From Streptomyces sp. DT2A-34 (GTDB lineage: Bacteria; Actinomycetota; Actinomycetes; Streptomycetales; Streptomycetaceae), in the NCBI RefSeq assembly GCF_030499515.1, contig NZ_JASTWJ010000001.1, positions 2,170,001-2,234,000 of the forward strand: a stretch of 64,000 bases of DNA, given 5' to 3'. Both the position numbers and the translations under genes were made by a program. Of this stretch, positions 17,120 to 25,959 are shown piece by piece. The notes under the pieces were generated by a model that was not told the origin of the DNA, did not search any database, and was given only the letters and a program-made list of their open reading frames with translations. The stretch's first letter is position 1; the number at the start of each line of letters is the position of its first letter.

Positions 17120-19168
17120 TCAGCGCTGGGCGTCCGGCTCCTTCGCCCGCTCCTCGGCCGGCCCCCGCCGCACCGCACCCGGCGCGTTCCACTCCTGCCG
17201 CTTGCGGGCCCGGACCTTGGCCGCCTCGGAGGACTGGAGCTGGTACGGCACCGAGGTCACCATGATGCCCGGCGTGAACAGCAGCCGGCCCTTCAGCCGC
17301 AGCGCGCTCTGGTTGTGCAGCAGATGCTCGTACCAGTGGCCGACCACGTACTCGGGGATGATCACCGACACGGCGTCGCGCGGGGACTCCTTGCGCACGC
17401 TCTTCACGTACTCGATGATCGGCCGCGTGATCTCGCGGTAGGGCGAGTCGAGCACCTTCAGCGGTACGTCGATGCCGCGCCGCTCCCACTCCTCGCGCAG
17501 CGCCTTGGTCTCCACCGGGTCCACGTTGACGCTGAGCGCCTCCAGGGTGTCCGAGCGCATCAGCTTGGCGTAGGCCAGGGCGCGCAGGGCGGGGCGGTGG
17601 ATCTTGGAGATGAGGACGACGGAGTGCACGCGGGACGGTCGTACGCTGTCGTCGCTCGGTCCCTCGGGGGCGGCGAGTTCCTCGGAGACGTGGTCGTAGT
17701 GGCGGCGGATCGCCGTCATCGTGCCGTAGAAGATCACCATGCCGAGCAGGGCCACCCAGGCGCCGTGCGTGAACTTCGTGACGAGAACGACGATCAGGAC
17801 GAGGCCGGTGAAGAAGGCGCCGAAGGTGTTGATCGCGCGGGAGCGGATCATGTGGCGGCGCTTGGCCTGGTCCGTCTCCGTGACCAGGAGGCGGTTCCAG
17901 TGGCGGACCATGCCGGTCTGGCTGAGCGTGAAGGAGACGAACACACCGACGATGTACAGCTGGATCAGCCGGGTGGAGTCGGCGCCGTAGATCCACACCA
18001 GCAGGATGGCCGCGCCCGCCAGGAGCACGATGCCGTTGGAGAAGGCGAGCCGGTCGCCGCGGGTGTGCAGCTGGCGCGGCAGATAGCGGTCCTGGGCGAG
18101 GATCGAGCCGAGCACCGGGAAGCCGTTGTAGGCGGTGTTCGCGGCGAGGAACAGCACCAGGGCGGTGGCCGCGGCGAGCACGATGAAGAAGAAGCTGCCC
18201 TTGCCGAAGACGGCCTCGGCGACCTGGGTGATCACCGGGTTCTGGACGTAGCCGGCGCCGACCGCGACACCGTCCTTCAGCAGGTCGACGGCCGGGTTCT
18301 CGGCCATGCGGACCTTGGTCACCATGGCGAGCCCGATGATGCCGCAGAACATCGTGACGGCCAGCAGGCCCATCGCCGCGAGCGTGGTCGCGGCGTTCTT
18401 CGACTTGGGCTTGCGGAAGGCCGGGACACCGTTGGAGATCGCCTCGACACCGGTGAGCGCGGCACAGCCGGAGGAGAAGGCGCGCAGCAGGAGGAAGACC
18501 AGCGCGAAGCCGGCCAGTCCCTCGTGCTCCGGTTTGATCTCGTACGACGCCGTGGGCGCCCGCATGGTGTCGTCCAGGACCAGCCCGCGGAACGCACCCC
18601 ACGCGATCATGATGAAGACGCCCGCGACGAAGACGTACGTCGGGATCGCGAAGAGGCTGCCGGACTCCTTGACGCCGCGCAGGTTCATCAGCGTCAGCAG
18701 CACGATCACGCCGACCGCGCACTCGACCTTGTGCTCGACGACGAACGGGACCGCGGAGCCCAGGTTCTCGATGCCTGAGGAGATCGAGACGGCGACGGTC
18801 AGGACGTAGTCGACCAGCAGGGCGCTCGCGACCGTCAGACCGGCCTTGGGGCCGAGGTTGGTGGTGGCCACCTCGTAGTCCCCGCCACCGCTGGGGTAGG
18901 CGTGCACGTTCTGCCGGTAGGAGGCGACGACCGTGAACATCAGCACCACGACCGCCACCGCGATCCAGGGGCTGAAGTGGTACGCCGACACGCCCGCGAT
19001 GGAGAGGACCAGCAGTACTTCTCCGGGCGCGTACGCCACGGAGGACAGCGGGTCGGAGGCGAAGACGGGGAGTGCGATGCGCTTCGGCAGGAGCGTTTCC
19101 GCGAGCCGGTCGCTGCGCAGCGCGCGCCCGATCAGAATCCGCTTGGGCACGTCGGTCAGTTTGGACAC
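17120..19168 (-). CDS. KimA-like APC-family potassium transporter
   Basis: 682 residues with about 12 membrane segments (residues ~30-460) and a ~200-residue soluble C-terminal domain. The N-terminus KRILIGRALRS...PVFASDPLSSVAYAPGE resembles Bacillus KimA, a high-affinity K+/H+ symporter. D39 and Y46 keep the D-x6-Y spacing of two KimA potassium-binding residues. The cytosolic tail resembles the Usp-like KimA tail that binds c-di-AMP. The GTG (VSKLTDVPKR) was chosen because family similarity begins there; no strong ribosome binding site is seen. It is divergent from two RCK-domain genes, which fits potassium transport. Such proteins are often annotated only as amino-acid permeases. Confidence 0.75.
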   Translation of the reverse strand: MSKLTDVPKRILIGRALRSDRLAETLLPKRIALPVFASDPLSSVAYAPGEVLLVLSIAGVSAYHFSPWIAVAVVVLMFTVVASYRQNVHAYPSGGGDYEVATTNLGPKAGLTVASALLVDYVLTVAVSISSGIENLGSAVPFVVEHKVECAVGVIVLLTLMNLRGVKESGSLFAIPTYVFVAGVFIMIAWGAFRGLVLDDTMRAPTASYEIKPEHEGLAGFALVFLLLRAFSSGCAALTGVEAISNGVPAFRKPKSKNAATTLAAMGLLAVTMFCGIIGLAMVTKVRMAENPAVDLLKDGVAVGAGYVQNPVITQVAEAVFGKGSFFFIVLAAATALVLFLAANTAYNGFPVLGSILAQDRYLPRQLHTRGDRLAFSNGIVLLAGAAILLVWIYGADSTRLIQLYIVGVFVSFTLSQTGMVRHWNRLLVTETDQAKRRHMIRSRAINTFGAFFTGLVLIVVLVTKFTHGAWVALLGMVIFYGTMTAIRRHYDHVSEELAAPEGPSDDSVRPSRVHSVVLISKIHRPALRALAYAKLMRSDTLEALSVNVDPVETKALREEWERRGIDVPLKVLDSPYREITRPIIEYVKSVRKESPRDAVSVIIPEYVVGHWYEHLLHNQSALRLKGRLLFTPGIMVTSVPYQLQSSEAAKVRARKRQEWNAPGAVRRGPAEERAKEPDAQR

Positions 19169-19333
19169 AACAGAGAATCGTAGGCCCCCTGCCTGGGCCG
19201 GAGCACATCCGGGTGAAATCGCGCGCGGCGCGGGGGTGAATTCCGGGCCACGCACGCGCCGGGCGCCGGCCTCCCGGGCGTCCCCATGCCTCCATGACCT
19301 GCGTCAGTACGCTCATCACATCCGGGAGCCCTC

Positions 19334-19432
19334 ATGTCGCAGACGACCGCTCAGCTCGTCGGTGCCCTCGCCTCGCTCGCCGGACTCGCCGCCCTGGCAC
19401 TGGCCAGCCTCCGCAGCTTCAACCGCCGCTGA
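19334..19432 (+). CDS. Putative 32-residue membrane peptide
   Basis: A short frame starting ATG, 5 bases after GGGAG. It begins MSQTTAQLVGALASLAGL, continues as a hydrophobic Ala/Leu helix of about 20 residues and ends in a basic tail SFNRR. It lies in the 522-bp space between the divergent KimA-like and first RCK genes. The good ribosome binding site and the single-span hydrophobic character support a real small protein. Length alone makes it uncertain, and conservation was not checked. Confidence 0.4.
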   Translation: MSQTTAQLVGALASLAGLAALALASLRSFNRR

Positions 19433-19690
19433 GAGAAGGCTGCTGAGGGAGGGCTCACGCCCCTCACCGGACGCCCTGCCATGTGTGTCCGACCCTGACG
19501 TTACGGTGGACTCAAGGCACAGGCGAGCCCGCGACCCATCCCGCGAGGGATCATCGACGGGATTCCCCGGCATGATGTTGCCCAGCGGTCCGCGACCGGC
19601 CCGCGCCTGTTGCCCGGCGAACCGAGAGAAGGATATGAGCGCCACGTTCACGCAAGTCAGACGCCTAACGAGGAGTGCGGGGTAAGCGCC

Positions 19691-20362
19691 GTGCACATCG
19701 TGATCATGGGTTGCGGAAGGGTGGGCTCCGCTCTGGCCCAGACCCTGGAGCAACAAGGGCACACGGTCGCAGTGATCGACCAGGACCCCACCGCCTTCCG
19801 CCGGCTGGGCCCCGGGTTCGGAGGCCGCCGGGTCACCGGCGTCGGCTTCGACCAGGACACGCTGCGCGAGGCGGGTATCGAGGAGGCGGGCGCCTTCGCC
19901 GCCGTCTCCAGCGGTGACAACTCGAACATCATCTCCGCGCGCGTGGCCCGCGAGATGTTCGGCGTGGAGAACGTCGCGGCCCGTATCTACGACCCCCGTC
20001 GCGCCGAGGTCTACCAGCGCCTGGGCATCCCCACCGTGGCCACCGTCCGCTGGACGGCCGACCAGATGCTGCGCCGCCTGCTGCCCTCGGGTGCCGAGCC
20101 GCTGTGGCGGGACCCCACCGGAGGCGTCCAGCTCGCCGAGGTGCACGCCTCCGCGGCCTGGGTCGGCCACAAGATCAGCAAGCTGCAGGAGGAGACCGGC
20201 GTGCGCGTCGCGTTCCTCACCCGCCTCGGCGAGGCGATCCTGCCCACCTCGCAGACGGTGCTGCAGGAGGGCGACCTGGTGCACGTGATGATGCGCACCG
20301 ACGAGGTCGACAAGGTCGAGGCGGCGTTCGCCAAGGGTCCCGAAGAGGAGGGCGGTCACTGA
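19691..20362 (+). CDS. RCK (TrkA-N/TrkA-C) potassium regulatory protein 1
   Basis: 223 residues. An N-terminal Rossmann fold with GCGRVGSALA (8-17) and an acidic end of strand 2 (VAVIDQD) bind NAD(H)/ATP. The C-terminal TrkA-C (RCK_C) domain spans about residues 140-215. Proteins like this gate Trk/Ktr-type or other potassium transporters from the cytosolic side. RCK_C domains in Gram-positives often bind c-di-AMP. The GTG start puts the first strand HIVIMGCG at the N-terminus as in relatives. It is coupled by a TGATG overlap to the second RCK gene and faces away from the KimA-like transporter. Confidence 0.88.
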   Translation: MHIVIMGCGRVGSALAQTLEQQGHTVAVIDQDPTAFRRLGPGFGGRRVTGVGFDQDTLREAGIEEAGAFAAVSSGDNSNIISARVAREMFGVENVAARIYDPRRAEVYQRLGIPTVATVRWTADQMLRRLLPSGAEPLWRDPTGGVQLAEVHASAAWVGHKISKLQEETGVRVAFLTRLGEAILPTSQTVLQEGDLVHVMMRTDEVDKVEAAFAKGPEEEGGH

Positions 20363-21039
20363 TGAGGGTCGCCATTGCCGGTGCCGGCGCGGTGGGTCGC
20401 TCCATCGCGGGCGAACTGCTGGAGAACGGCCACGAGGTCCTGCTCGTCGACAAGGCGCCGACCGCCATCTCGGTCGAGCGCGTCCCGCAGGCGGAGTGGC
20501 TGCTCGCCGACGCCTGCGAGATCACGTCGCTGGACGAGGCGGCCCTGCAGCGCTGCAACGTGGTGATCGCCGCGACGGGAGACGACAAGGTCAACCTGGT
20601 CGTGTCCCTGCTGGCGAAGACGGAGTACGGCGTCCCGCGCGTCGTGGCCCGCGTGAACAACCCCAAGAACGAGTGGCTGTTCAACGAGTCCTGGGGCGTG
20701 GACGTGGCGGTCTCGACCCCCCGCCTGATGTCGGCCCTGGTCGAGGAAGCGGTGAGCGTCGGCGACCTGGTCCGCCTGCTCCGCTTCAGCCACGGCGACG
20801 CGAACCTCGTGGAGCTGACCCTGCCGGAGGAGTCGGCCCTGGCCGGCACCCGGGTCGGCGACGTGGAGTGGCCCCAGGACACGTCCCTGGTCACCATCAT
20901 CCGCGGCAACCGGGTCCTGACCCCGTCCCGCGAGGACTCCCTGGAGGCGGGCGACGAGCTTCTGTTCGTGGCCGCGCAGGCGCGGGAGGAGCAGCTGGAG
21001 GATCTGCTGTCGGTGCGACGCGAGGACACGGCGGGCTAG
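20362..21039 (+). CDS. RCK (TrkA-N/TrkA-C) potassium regulatory protein 2
   Basis: 225 residues. The Rossmann motif GAGAVGRSIAGEL (7-19) is followed by VLLVDKAP at the end of strand 2, then a TrkA-C domain in the last ~80 residues. The ATG overlaps the previous stop (TGATG), so the two RCK proteins are co-translated and probably form a hetero-oligomeric ring. No integral-membrane Trk/Ktr channel gene is beside them. The nearest candidate partner is the divergent KimA-like transporter. Strong hairpins follow the gene. Confidence 0.88.
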   Translation: MRVAIAGAGAVGRSIAGELLENGHEVLLVDKAPTAISVERVPQAEWLLADACEITSLDEAALQRCNVVIAATGDDKVNLVVSLLAKTEYGVPRVVARVNNPKNEWLFNESWGVDVAVSTPRLMSALVEEAVSVGDLVRLLRFSHGDANLVELTLPEESALAGTRVGDVEWPQDTSLVTIIRGNRVLTPSREDSLEAGDELLFVAAQAREEQLEDLLSVRREDTAG

Positions 21040-21062
21040 CCGCTTCGCGCGATACGACGACG

Positions 21063-21091
21063 AAGGGCGCCCCGAATCTCGGGGCGCCCTT
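21063..21091 (+). terminator. Hairpin terminator after RCK genes
   Basis: A 13-bp perfect stem (AAGGGCGCCCCGA paired with TCGGGGCGCCCTT) with a 3-base loop lies 24 bases after the RCK2 stop. It is followed by further hairpins in the same gap. It has no long T-tract, as usual in Streptomyces. Confidence 0.8.
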
Positions 21092-21146
21092 GCCTACCAG
21101 CCCGTCCGGCGTTTGAGGACGAGGCCCGTTCACGGCCGACGGGGGT

Positions 21147-21191
21147 CCAGGGGGCTCCGCCCCCTGGCGGGTGGAAGGGGCGGAGCCCCTT
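21147..21191. terminator. Double hairpin between convergent genes
   Basis: Two adjacent hairpins: CCAGGGGGC-TCC-GCCCCCTGG (9-bp stem) and AAGGGGC-GGA-GCCCCTT (7-bp stem). The first has the GGGGGCTCCGCCCCC core that recurs at Streptomyces gene ends. Together with the 13-bp hairpin upstream they separate the convergent RCK and DUF3159 transcripts. Confidence 0.65.
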
Positions 21192-21255
21192 CAGGATGGG
21201 ACGGGTAGGGGCGGCGGGGGCGAAACCCGTCGACGGCAATTGCGGCGCCCGGCGC

Positions 21256-21990
21256 CTACTCGGCCGCCGCAGCCTTCCGCTCCCGCTCGGCCTTCTCCTC
21301 CGCCTCCATCTCCGCGAACACATCGATCGGCGCCGGCGCCTTCGCCAGGAACACCCACGTCAGCCACACGGCCAGCAGGAACGGCGGAATCTTCAGCGCG
21401 ACCAGCACCCACCCCAGCTGCGTCGTGTCCGCCCACCAGTACAGCGGGAAGAGAATCGCGCACTTGGCGAGAAGGATCAGCCCCCACGCCCAACTGGCCT
21501 TGGCATACGCCTTCTTGCGCCCGGGGTTGCGCTTGCGCCAGGAGAGGTTCTCCTTGAACACCGGCCCGAGGATCAGCCCGATCAACGGCACACCGCACAA
21601 GGTCGTGATGATGTACGCGAGCCCCAGCCCCAGCGTGTAGAGCATGCCGGGCAGATAGAAGTCCTTCGCGTTGCCGGTCATCATCGCGAACACGACACCG
21701 AAGGCGACGCCGAAGACACCACTGAACGCGTGCTTGACGGTGTCCCGCATCACCAGGCGCACCACCACGAGCAACAGGGACACCCCGAGCGCGGCGATGG
21801 CCGACAGGTGCAGGTCCTTGTTGACCGTGTAGATGGTGACGAAGAGCAGACCGGGCAGCACCGTCTCGATCATGCCGCGCATGCCGCCGAAGGCCTCGAA
21901 CAGCGCGGCCTCGGTCACCGCCCGGGCATCCTGCTCGGCGTCTGCGCCGGTGTCGGTGGTGTCTTCAGTCGGCTTGTCGAGCGACGTCAC
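21256..21990 (-). CDS. DUF3159 family membrane protein
   Basis: 244 residues with six or so membrane segments between residues ~45 and 225 and a charged C-terminal tail (EMEAEEKAERERKAAAAE). It belongs to the actinobacterial DUF3159 family, whose molecular function is unknown. The characteristic start AALFEAFGGMRGMIETVLPGLLFV is present. The GTG start lies 3 bases after the stop of the OB-fold gene, indicating coupling. The gene order OB-fold protein then DUF3159 is a conserved Streptomyces arrangement in my recollection. Integral inner-membrane location is predicted from the hydrophobic segments. Confidence 0.85.
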   Translation of the reverse strand: MTSLDKPTEDTTDTGADAEQDARAVTEAALFEAFGGMRGMIETVLPGLLFVTIYTVNKDLHLSAIAALGVSLLLVVVRLVMRDTVKHAFSGVFGVAFGVVFAMMTGNAKDFYLPGMLYTLGLGLAYIITTLCGVPLIGLILGPVFKENLSWRKRNPGRKKAYAKASWAWGLILLAKCAILFPLYWWADTTQLGWVLVALKIPPFLLAVWLTWVFLAKAPAPIDVFAEMEAEEKAERERKAAAAE

Positions 21991-21993
21991 CGG

Positions 21994-22392
21994 CTACTCC
22001 CGTCCGAGGGGTCTCAGTTCGTATTTCGGGTTGAACAGCACCCGGCGGCCTCGGCTCATCGAGACCCGGCCCGATGCGATCAGCCGGCGCCCGGGCTCTA
22101 TCCCGACTATGGAGCGCCTGCCGAGCCACACCACGTCGAGGGCGGCGGAGCCGTCGAACAGCTCGGCCTCCAGGGCCGGGACTCCCGCACGCGGCCGCAG
22201 GGTGACCGTGCGCAAGGTACCAGTAACCGTCACGATCTGTCGGTCATGGCAGTCACAGATCTTGATGCATCCGGCCGTCTCGGCGTCCTCCCGCAGCTCC
22301 TCGGACTCCAGGTCCTCCTGCGACGAGGAGAGCCGGTCGAGCATGCGCCGGAACCGGCCCACCGACTTTTCGGAACGAGGAACAGCACTCAT
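21994..22392 (-). CDS. OB-fold nucleic acid binding domain protein
   Basis: 132 residues. The central part (VTVTGTLRTVTLRPRAGVPALEAEL.DGSAALDVVWLGRRSIVGIEPGRRLIASGRV) is an OB-fold of the RecG/tRNA anti-codon type. The start was set at MSAVPRSEKSVGRFRR, since family similarity begins there. A longer frame upstream adds an unrelated 27 residues and has no good ribosome binding site. A short Cys pair (CIKICDCHDR) precedes the fold. It is next to DUF3159 and kdpDE; the actual nucleic-acid partner is unknown. Confidence 0.8.
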   Translation of the reverse strand: MSAVPRSEKSVGRFRRMLDRLSSSQEDLESEELREDAETAGCIKICDCHDRQIVTVTGTLRTVTLRPRAGVPALEAELFDGSAALDVVWLGRRSIVGIEPGRRLIASGRVSMSRGRRVLFNPKYELRPLGRE

Positions 22393-22469
22393 GTCTTGAA
22401 GCCTACCGGGGTGCACCGACACTCTCGTACCCCTGGTGCCAACCCCGGAATCAGCCCCCTGTGACCAGC

Positions 22470-23186
22470 TCACTTCTCAAATCGGTAGCCCATCCCCGGC
22501 TCCGTGATGAAGTGCCTGGGATGCGAAGGATCGGCCTCCAGCTTCCTGCGCAACTGGGCCATGTACACCCGCAGATAGTTCGTCTCCGTCCCGTACGACG
22601 GCCCCCACACCTCCTGCAGCAGCTGCTTCTGGCTGACGAGCCGCCCGGTGTTGCGGACCAGCACCTCCAGCAGATGCCACTCCGTCGGGGTCAGCCGTAC
22701 GTCCTTGCCGGCCCGGTTGACCTTCTTCGCGGCCAGGTCGACGGTGAACTCCTCGGTCTCCACCATCACGTCGTCCTCACCGCCCCCGGTCGGTTCGGCC
22801 CGGCGGACGGCGGCCCGCAGCCGGGCCAGCAGCTCGTCCATGCCGAAGGGCTTGGTGACGTAGTCGTCGGCGCCCGCGTCCAGCGCCTCGACCTTCTCGT
22901 CGGAGGAGTGCCGGGCGGACAGCACCAGGATCGGCACCCGGGTCCAGCCGCGCAGCCCCCGGATCACCTCGACGCCGTCCATGTCGGGCAGACCGAGGTC
23001 GAGGACGACCACGTCGGGGTGGCGTGTGGCGGCGAGTTCGAGGGCGGTGGTGCCGTCGTGGGCCGCGTCCACCTCGTATTTGCGGGCCTTGAGGTTGATC
23101 ACGAGGGCGCGCACGATCTGCGGCTCGTCGTCGATCACCAGCACCCTCGTGGGGGCCTGGGGGGTCCCCCCGGTCGGGCTCAGCAT
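22470..23186 (-). CDS. kdpE: KdpE-type response regulator
   Basis: 238 residues. The receiver domain has the acidic pocket (DDE at 19-21), phospho-acceptor D63 (VVVLDLGLPDMDG), and the conserved Thr/Ser and Lys (LVLSAR, TKPF). The C-terminal half is an OmpR-type winged helix (LTPTEWHLLEVLVRNTGRLVSQKQLLQEVWG). With KdpD it senses potassium/ionic stress and activates kdpFABC. Here no kdpABC genes are in the window. The ATG overlaps the end of kdpD by 7 bases, so the pair is translationally coupled. Confidence 0.93.
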   Translation of the reverse strand: MLSPTGGTPQAPTRVLVIDDEPQIVRALVINLKARKYEVDAAHDGTTALELAATRHPDVVVLDLGLPDMDGVEVIRGLRGWTRVPILVLSARHSSDEKVEALDAGADDYVTKPFGMDELLARLRAAVRRAEPTGGGEDDVMVETEEFTVDLAAKKVNRAGKDVRLTPTEWHLLEVLVRNTGRLVSQKQLLQEVWGPSYGTETNYLRVYMAQLRRKLEADPSHPRHFITEPGMGYRFEK

Positions 23187-25756
23187 GTGGCCTGCCTTTC
23201 AGGTTCCGCGGGGCGCTCCACAGACGCGGCCCCCTCTTCGAGAAGCTCCGCGCGCGCTCCCGCCGCCCGGAGGGTGAGGACCATGGTGAGGCCGCCGCCG
23301 GGCGTGTCCTCGGCGTTGAGGGTGCCGTTCATGGCCTCGGCGAAGCCGCGCGCGACCGCGAGCCCGAGGCCCACTCCGGCACCGCGCGGGGCGTCGCCGT
23401 AGCGCTGGAAGGGCGCGAAGATACGTTCCTTGGCCTCGTCGGGGACGCCGGGCCCGCGGTCGACGACGCGCACCTCGACCCGTTCGGCGATGGCGCTCGC
23501 GGAGACGAGGACGGCCCTGCCGTCCGGGCTGTACTTGACGGCGTTCTCGACCAGGTTGGCCACCGACCGCTCCAGCAGCCCGGGGTCCACGGCGACCATG
23601 GGCAGCGTCTCCGGAATGTCCAGCTCGACGCTGTCCTCCGGCACCCCGCCGAGCGCCATCGGCACCACCTCGTCGAGGTCGATCTCCCGGATCAACGGCG
23701 TCACCGTGCCCGTCTGCAGCCGCGACATGTCCAGCAGATTGCCGACCAGATGGTCGAGCCGGTCGGCGCCCTCCTCGATCCCCTCCAGCAGCTCGGCCTC
23801 GTCCTCCTCCGACCACGCCACGTCGTCGGACCGCAGCGAGGACACCGCCGCCTTGATGGCCGCGAGAGGCGTACGCAGGTCATGGCTGACGGCGGCCAGC
23901 AGCGCCGTACGGATCCGGTTGCCCTCCGCCAGCTCCTTGGCCTGCTCGGCCTCGCTCTGCAGGCGCTGACGGTCCAGGACCACCGCGGCCTGCGCGGCGA
24001 AGGCGGCCAGCACCCGACGGTCCTCGGCGGGCAGCACCCGGCCGGCCAGCGCGAGGGCCATGTGATCGCCGACCGGCACGTCCACGTCCGCGTCCTCCGG
24101 CCGCTCCGGCGCCCGCCCCGAGCCCACCCGGCCCGCACACGTCCACGGGTCGACGTCGCTCTGCCGCTCCAGCAGCGCCGCCGCCTCCATGCCGAACGTC
24201 TCGCGGACCCGCTCCAGCAGCTCCTCCAGGCCGGTCTCGCCGCGCAGCACGTTCCCGGCGAGGAAGGACAGGATCTCCGACTCGGCCCGCAGTCGAGCCG
24301 CCTGATGGGTGCGGCGGGCGGCGAGGTCCACCACGGAGGCCACCGCCACCGCCACGAAGACGAAGATCACGAGCGCGAGCAGGTTCTTCGGGTCGGCGAT
24401 GGAGATGTGGTGCAGCGGCGGTGTGAAGAACCAGTTGAGCAGCAGCGAGCCGACCGCGGCCGAGGCCAGCGCGGGGTAGAGGCCGCCGAGCAGGGCCGAT
24501 GCCACCGTCAGGGTCAGGAACAACAGCATGTCGTTCGCGAGGCCGAGGTCGGCGTCGATGTGGGTGAGCAGCAGGGTGAGCAGCGCCGGACCGCCGACGC
24601 CGATGAGCCAGCCCCACACGATCCGGGACCGACCGAGGCTCGCGCCCCGGGCCACGGGCAGTCCGCGTCCCTTGGCGGCCTCCTCGTGCGTGACGATGTG
24701 GACGTCGAGGTCGGGGCCCGAGTCCCGGGCGACCGTGGCGCCGACCCCCGGCCCGAGGACGTACTGCCAGCTCTTGCGGCGTGAGGAGCCGAGCACGATC
24801 TGAGTGGCGTTCACGCCACGCGCGAAGGCCAGCAGCGCCGCCGGGATGTCGTCGCCGACGACGTGGTGGAAGGTGCCGCCCAGGTCCTCGACGAGGGTGC
24901 GCTGGACGGTGAGTTCCTTGGGTGAGGCGGAGGTGAGGCCGTCGCTGCGGGCGATGTACACGGCCAGCACCTCGCCGCCGGCGCCCTTCTCCGCGAGCCG
25001 CGCGGCCCGGCGGATCAGCGTCCGTCCCTCCGGACCGCCGGTCAGCCCGACCACGATCCGCTCCCGGGAGCCCCAGATCGTCGACACCCGGTGATCGCTG
25101 CGGTACTGCTTCAGATACTCGTCGACCCGGTCCGCCACCCACAGCAACGCCAGCTCCCGCAGGGCGGTCAGGTTCCCGGGCCGGAAGTAGTTCGACAGGG
25201 CGGCGTCGACCTTGTCGGGCCGGTAGATGTTCCCGTGCGCCATCCGCCGCCGCAGCGCCTGCGGCGACATGTCGACCAGCTCTATCTGGTCGGCCCGCCG
25301 CACCACCTCGTCGGGGACGGTCTCCTGCTGCCGTACGCCGGTGATCGACTCGACGACGTCCCCGAGCGACTCCAGATGCTGGATGTTGACGGTCGTTATC
25401 ACGTCGATCCCGGCCGCCAGCAGCTCCTCCACGTCCTGCCAGCGTTTGGCGTTGCGCGAGCCGGGGATGTTGGTGTGGGCCAGCTCGTCGACGAGCGCCA
25501 CCTGCGGACGCCGCGCCAGTACGGCGTCGACGTCCATCTCGGTGAAAACGGCCCCTCGGTACCCCAGCTCGTTACGGGCGATCTGCTCCAGCCCGTGCAG
25601 CATCACCTCGGTGCGGGCCCGGTCATGGTGCTCCACGAACGCCACCACGCAGTCCGTACCCCGCTCTACACGGCGGTGCGCCTCGGACAGCATCGCGTAC
25701 GTCTTGCCGACGCCCGGTGCCGCACCGAGGTAGATCCGAAGCTTGCCGCGTCCCAT
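23180..25756 (-). CDS. kdpD: KdpD potassium-sensing histidine kinase
   Basis: 858 residues from the ATG (MGRGKLRIYLGAAPGVGKTYAM). Upstream in-frame codons have no family similarity. Domains in order: the KdpD N-terminal domain with the Walker-like GAAPGVGKT (10-18), a Usp domain (~245-370), four membrane helices (DUF4118, ~395-500), a GAF-like region, HisKA with the phosphorylated His in VSHDLRTPLAAIK (~624) and a HATPase domain with N- and G-boxes (LVENAVKYSP, DRGPGVPDEAKERIFAPF, GVGLGLAVARGF). The Usp domain is a known c-di-AMP receptor in Firmicutes KdpD. All kinase residues look intact. Confidence 0.93.
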   Translation of the reverse strand: MGRGKLRIYLGAAPGVGKTYAMLSEAHRRVERGTDCVVAFVEHHDRARTEVMLHGLEQIARNELGYRGAVFTEMDVDAVLARRPQVALVDELAHTNIPGSRNAKRWQDVEELLAAGIDVITTVNIQHLESLGDVVESITGVRQQETVPDEVVRRADQIELVDMSPQALRRRMAHGNIYRPDKVDAALSNYFRPGNLTALRELALLWVADRVDEYLKQYRSDHRVSTIWGSRERIVVGLTGGPEGRTLIRRAARLAEKGAGGEVLAVYIARSDGLTSASPKELTVQRTLVEDLGGTFHHVVGDDIPAALLAFARGVNATQIVLGSSRRKSWQYVLGPGVGATVARDSGPDLDVHIVTHEEAAKGRGLPVARGASLGRSRIVWGWLIGVGGPALLTLLLTHIDADLGLANDMLLFLTLTVASALLGGLYPALASAAVGSLLLNWFFTPPLHHISIADPKNLLALVIFVFVAVAVASVVDLAARRTHQAARLRAESEILSFLAGNVLRGETGLEELLERVRETFGMEAAALLERQSDVDPWTCAGRVGSGRAPERPEDADVDVPVGDHMALALAGRVLPAEDRRVLAAFAAQAAVVLDRQRLQSEAEQAKELAEGNRIRTALLAAVSHDLRTPLAAIKAAVSSLRSDDVAWSEEDEAELLEGIEEGADRLDHLVGNLLDMSRLQTGTVTPLIREIDLDEVVPMALGGVPEDSVELDIPETLPMVAVDPGLLERSVANLVENAVKYSPDGRAVLVSASAIAERVEVRVVDRGPGVPDEAKERIFAPFQRYGDAPRGAGVGLGLAVARGFAEAMNGTLNAEDTPGGGLTMVLTLRAAGARAELLEEGAASVERPAEPERQATC

Positions 25757-25915
25757 GGCCCTATTGTCTTCCGGTCCCACTGCTGTCTGCGCAGCGTCGA
25801 CCTTACGGCCAATAATCGCGACAAATGGGGCCGGGTACGGCGCTCGGAACGTCTTTGACGCAACTCTGACGCTCCGCCGCCGCGCCACCACGCATGGACC
25901 GCCCACGAACACGAC

Positions 25916-25946
25916 AGGGCCGCACCCCGTGACGGGGTGCGGCCCT
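25916..25946 (-). terminator. Terminator of thioesterase-dut-DUF3710 operon
   Basis: A perfect 13-bp stem (AGGGCCGCACCCC with GGGGTGCGGCCCT) and a 5-base loop, 14 bases past the DUF3710 stop on the minus strand and upstream of kdpD. It should stop the operon before the kdpDE transcript begins. Confidence 0.8.
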
Positions 25947-25959
25947 CGAAGCCGTACGA

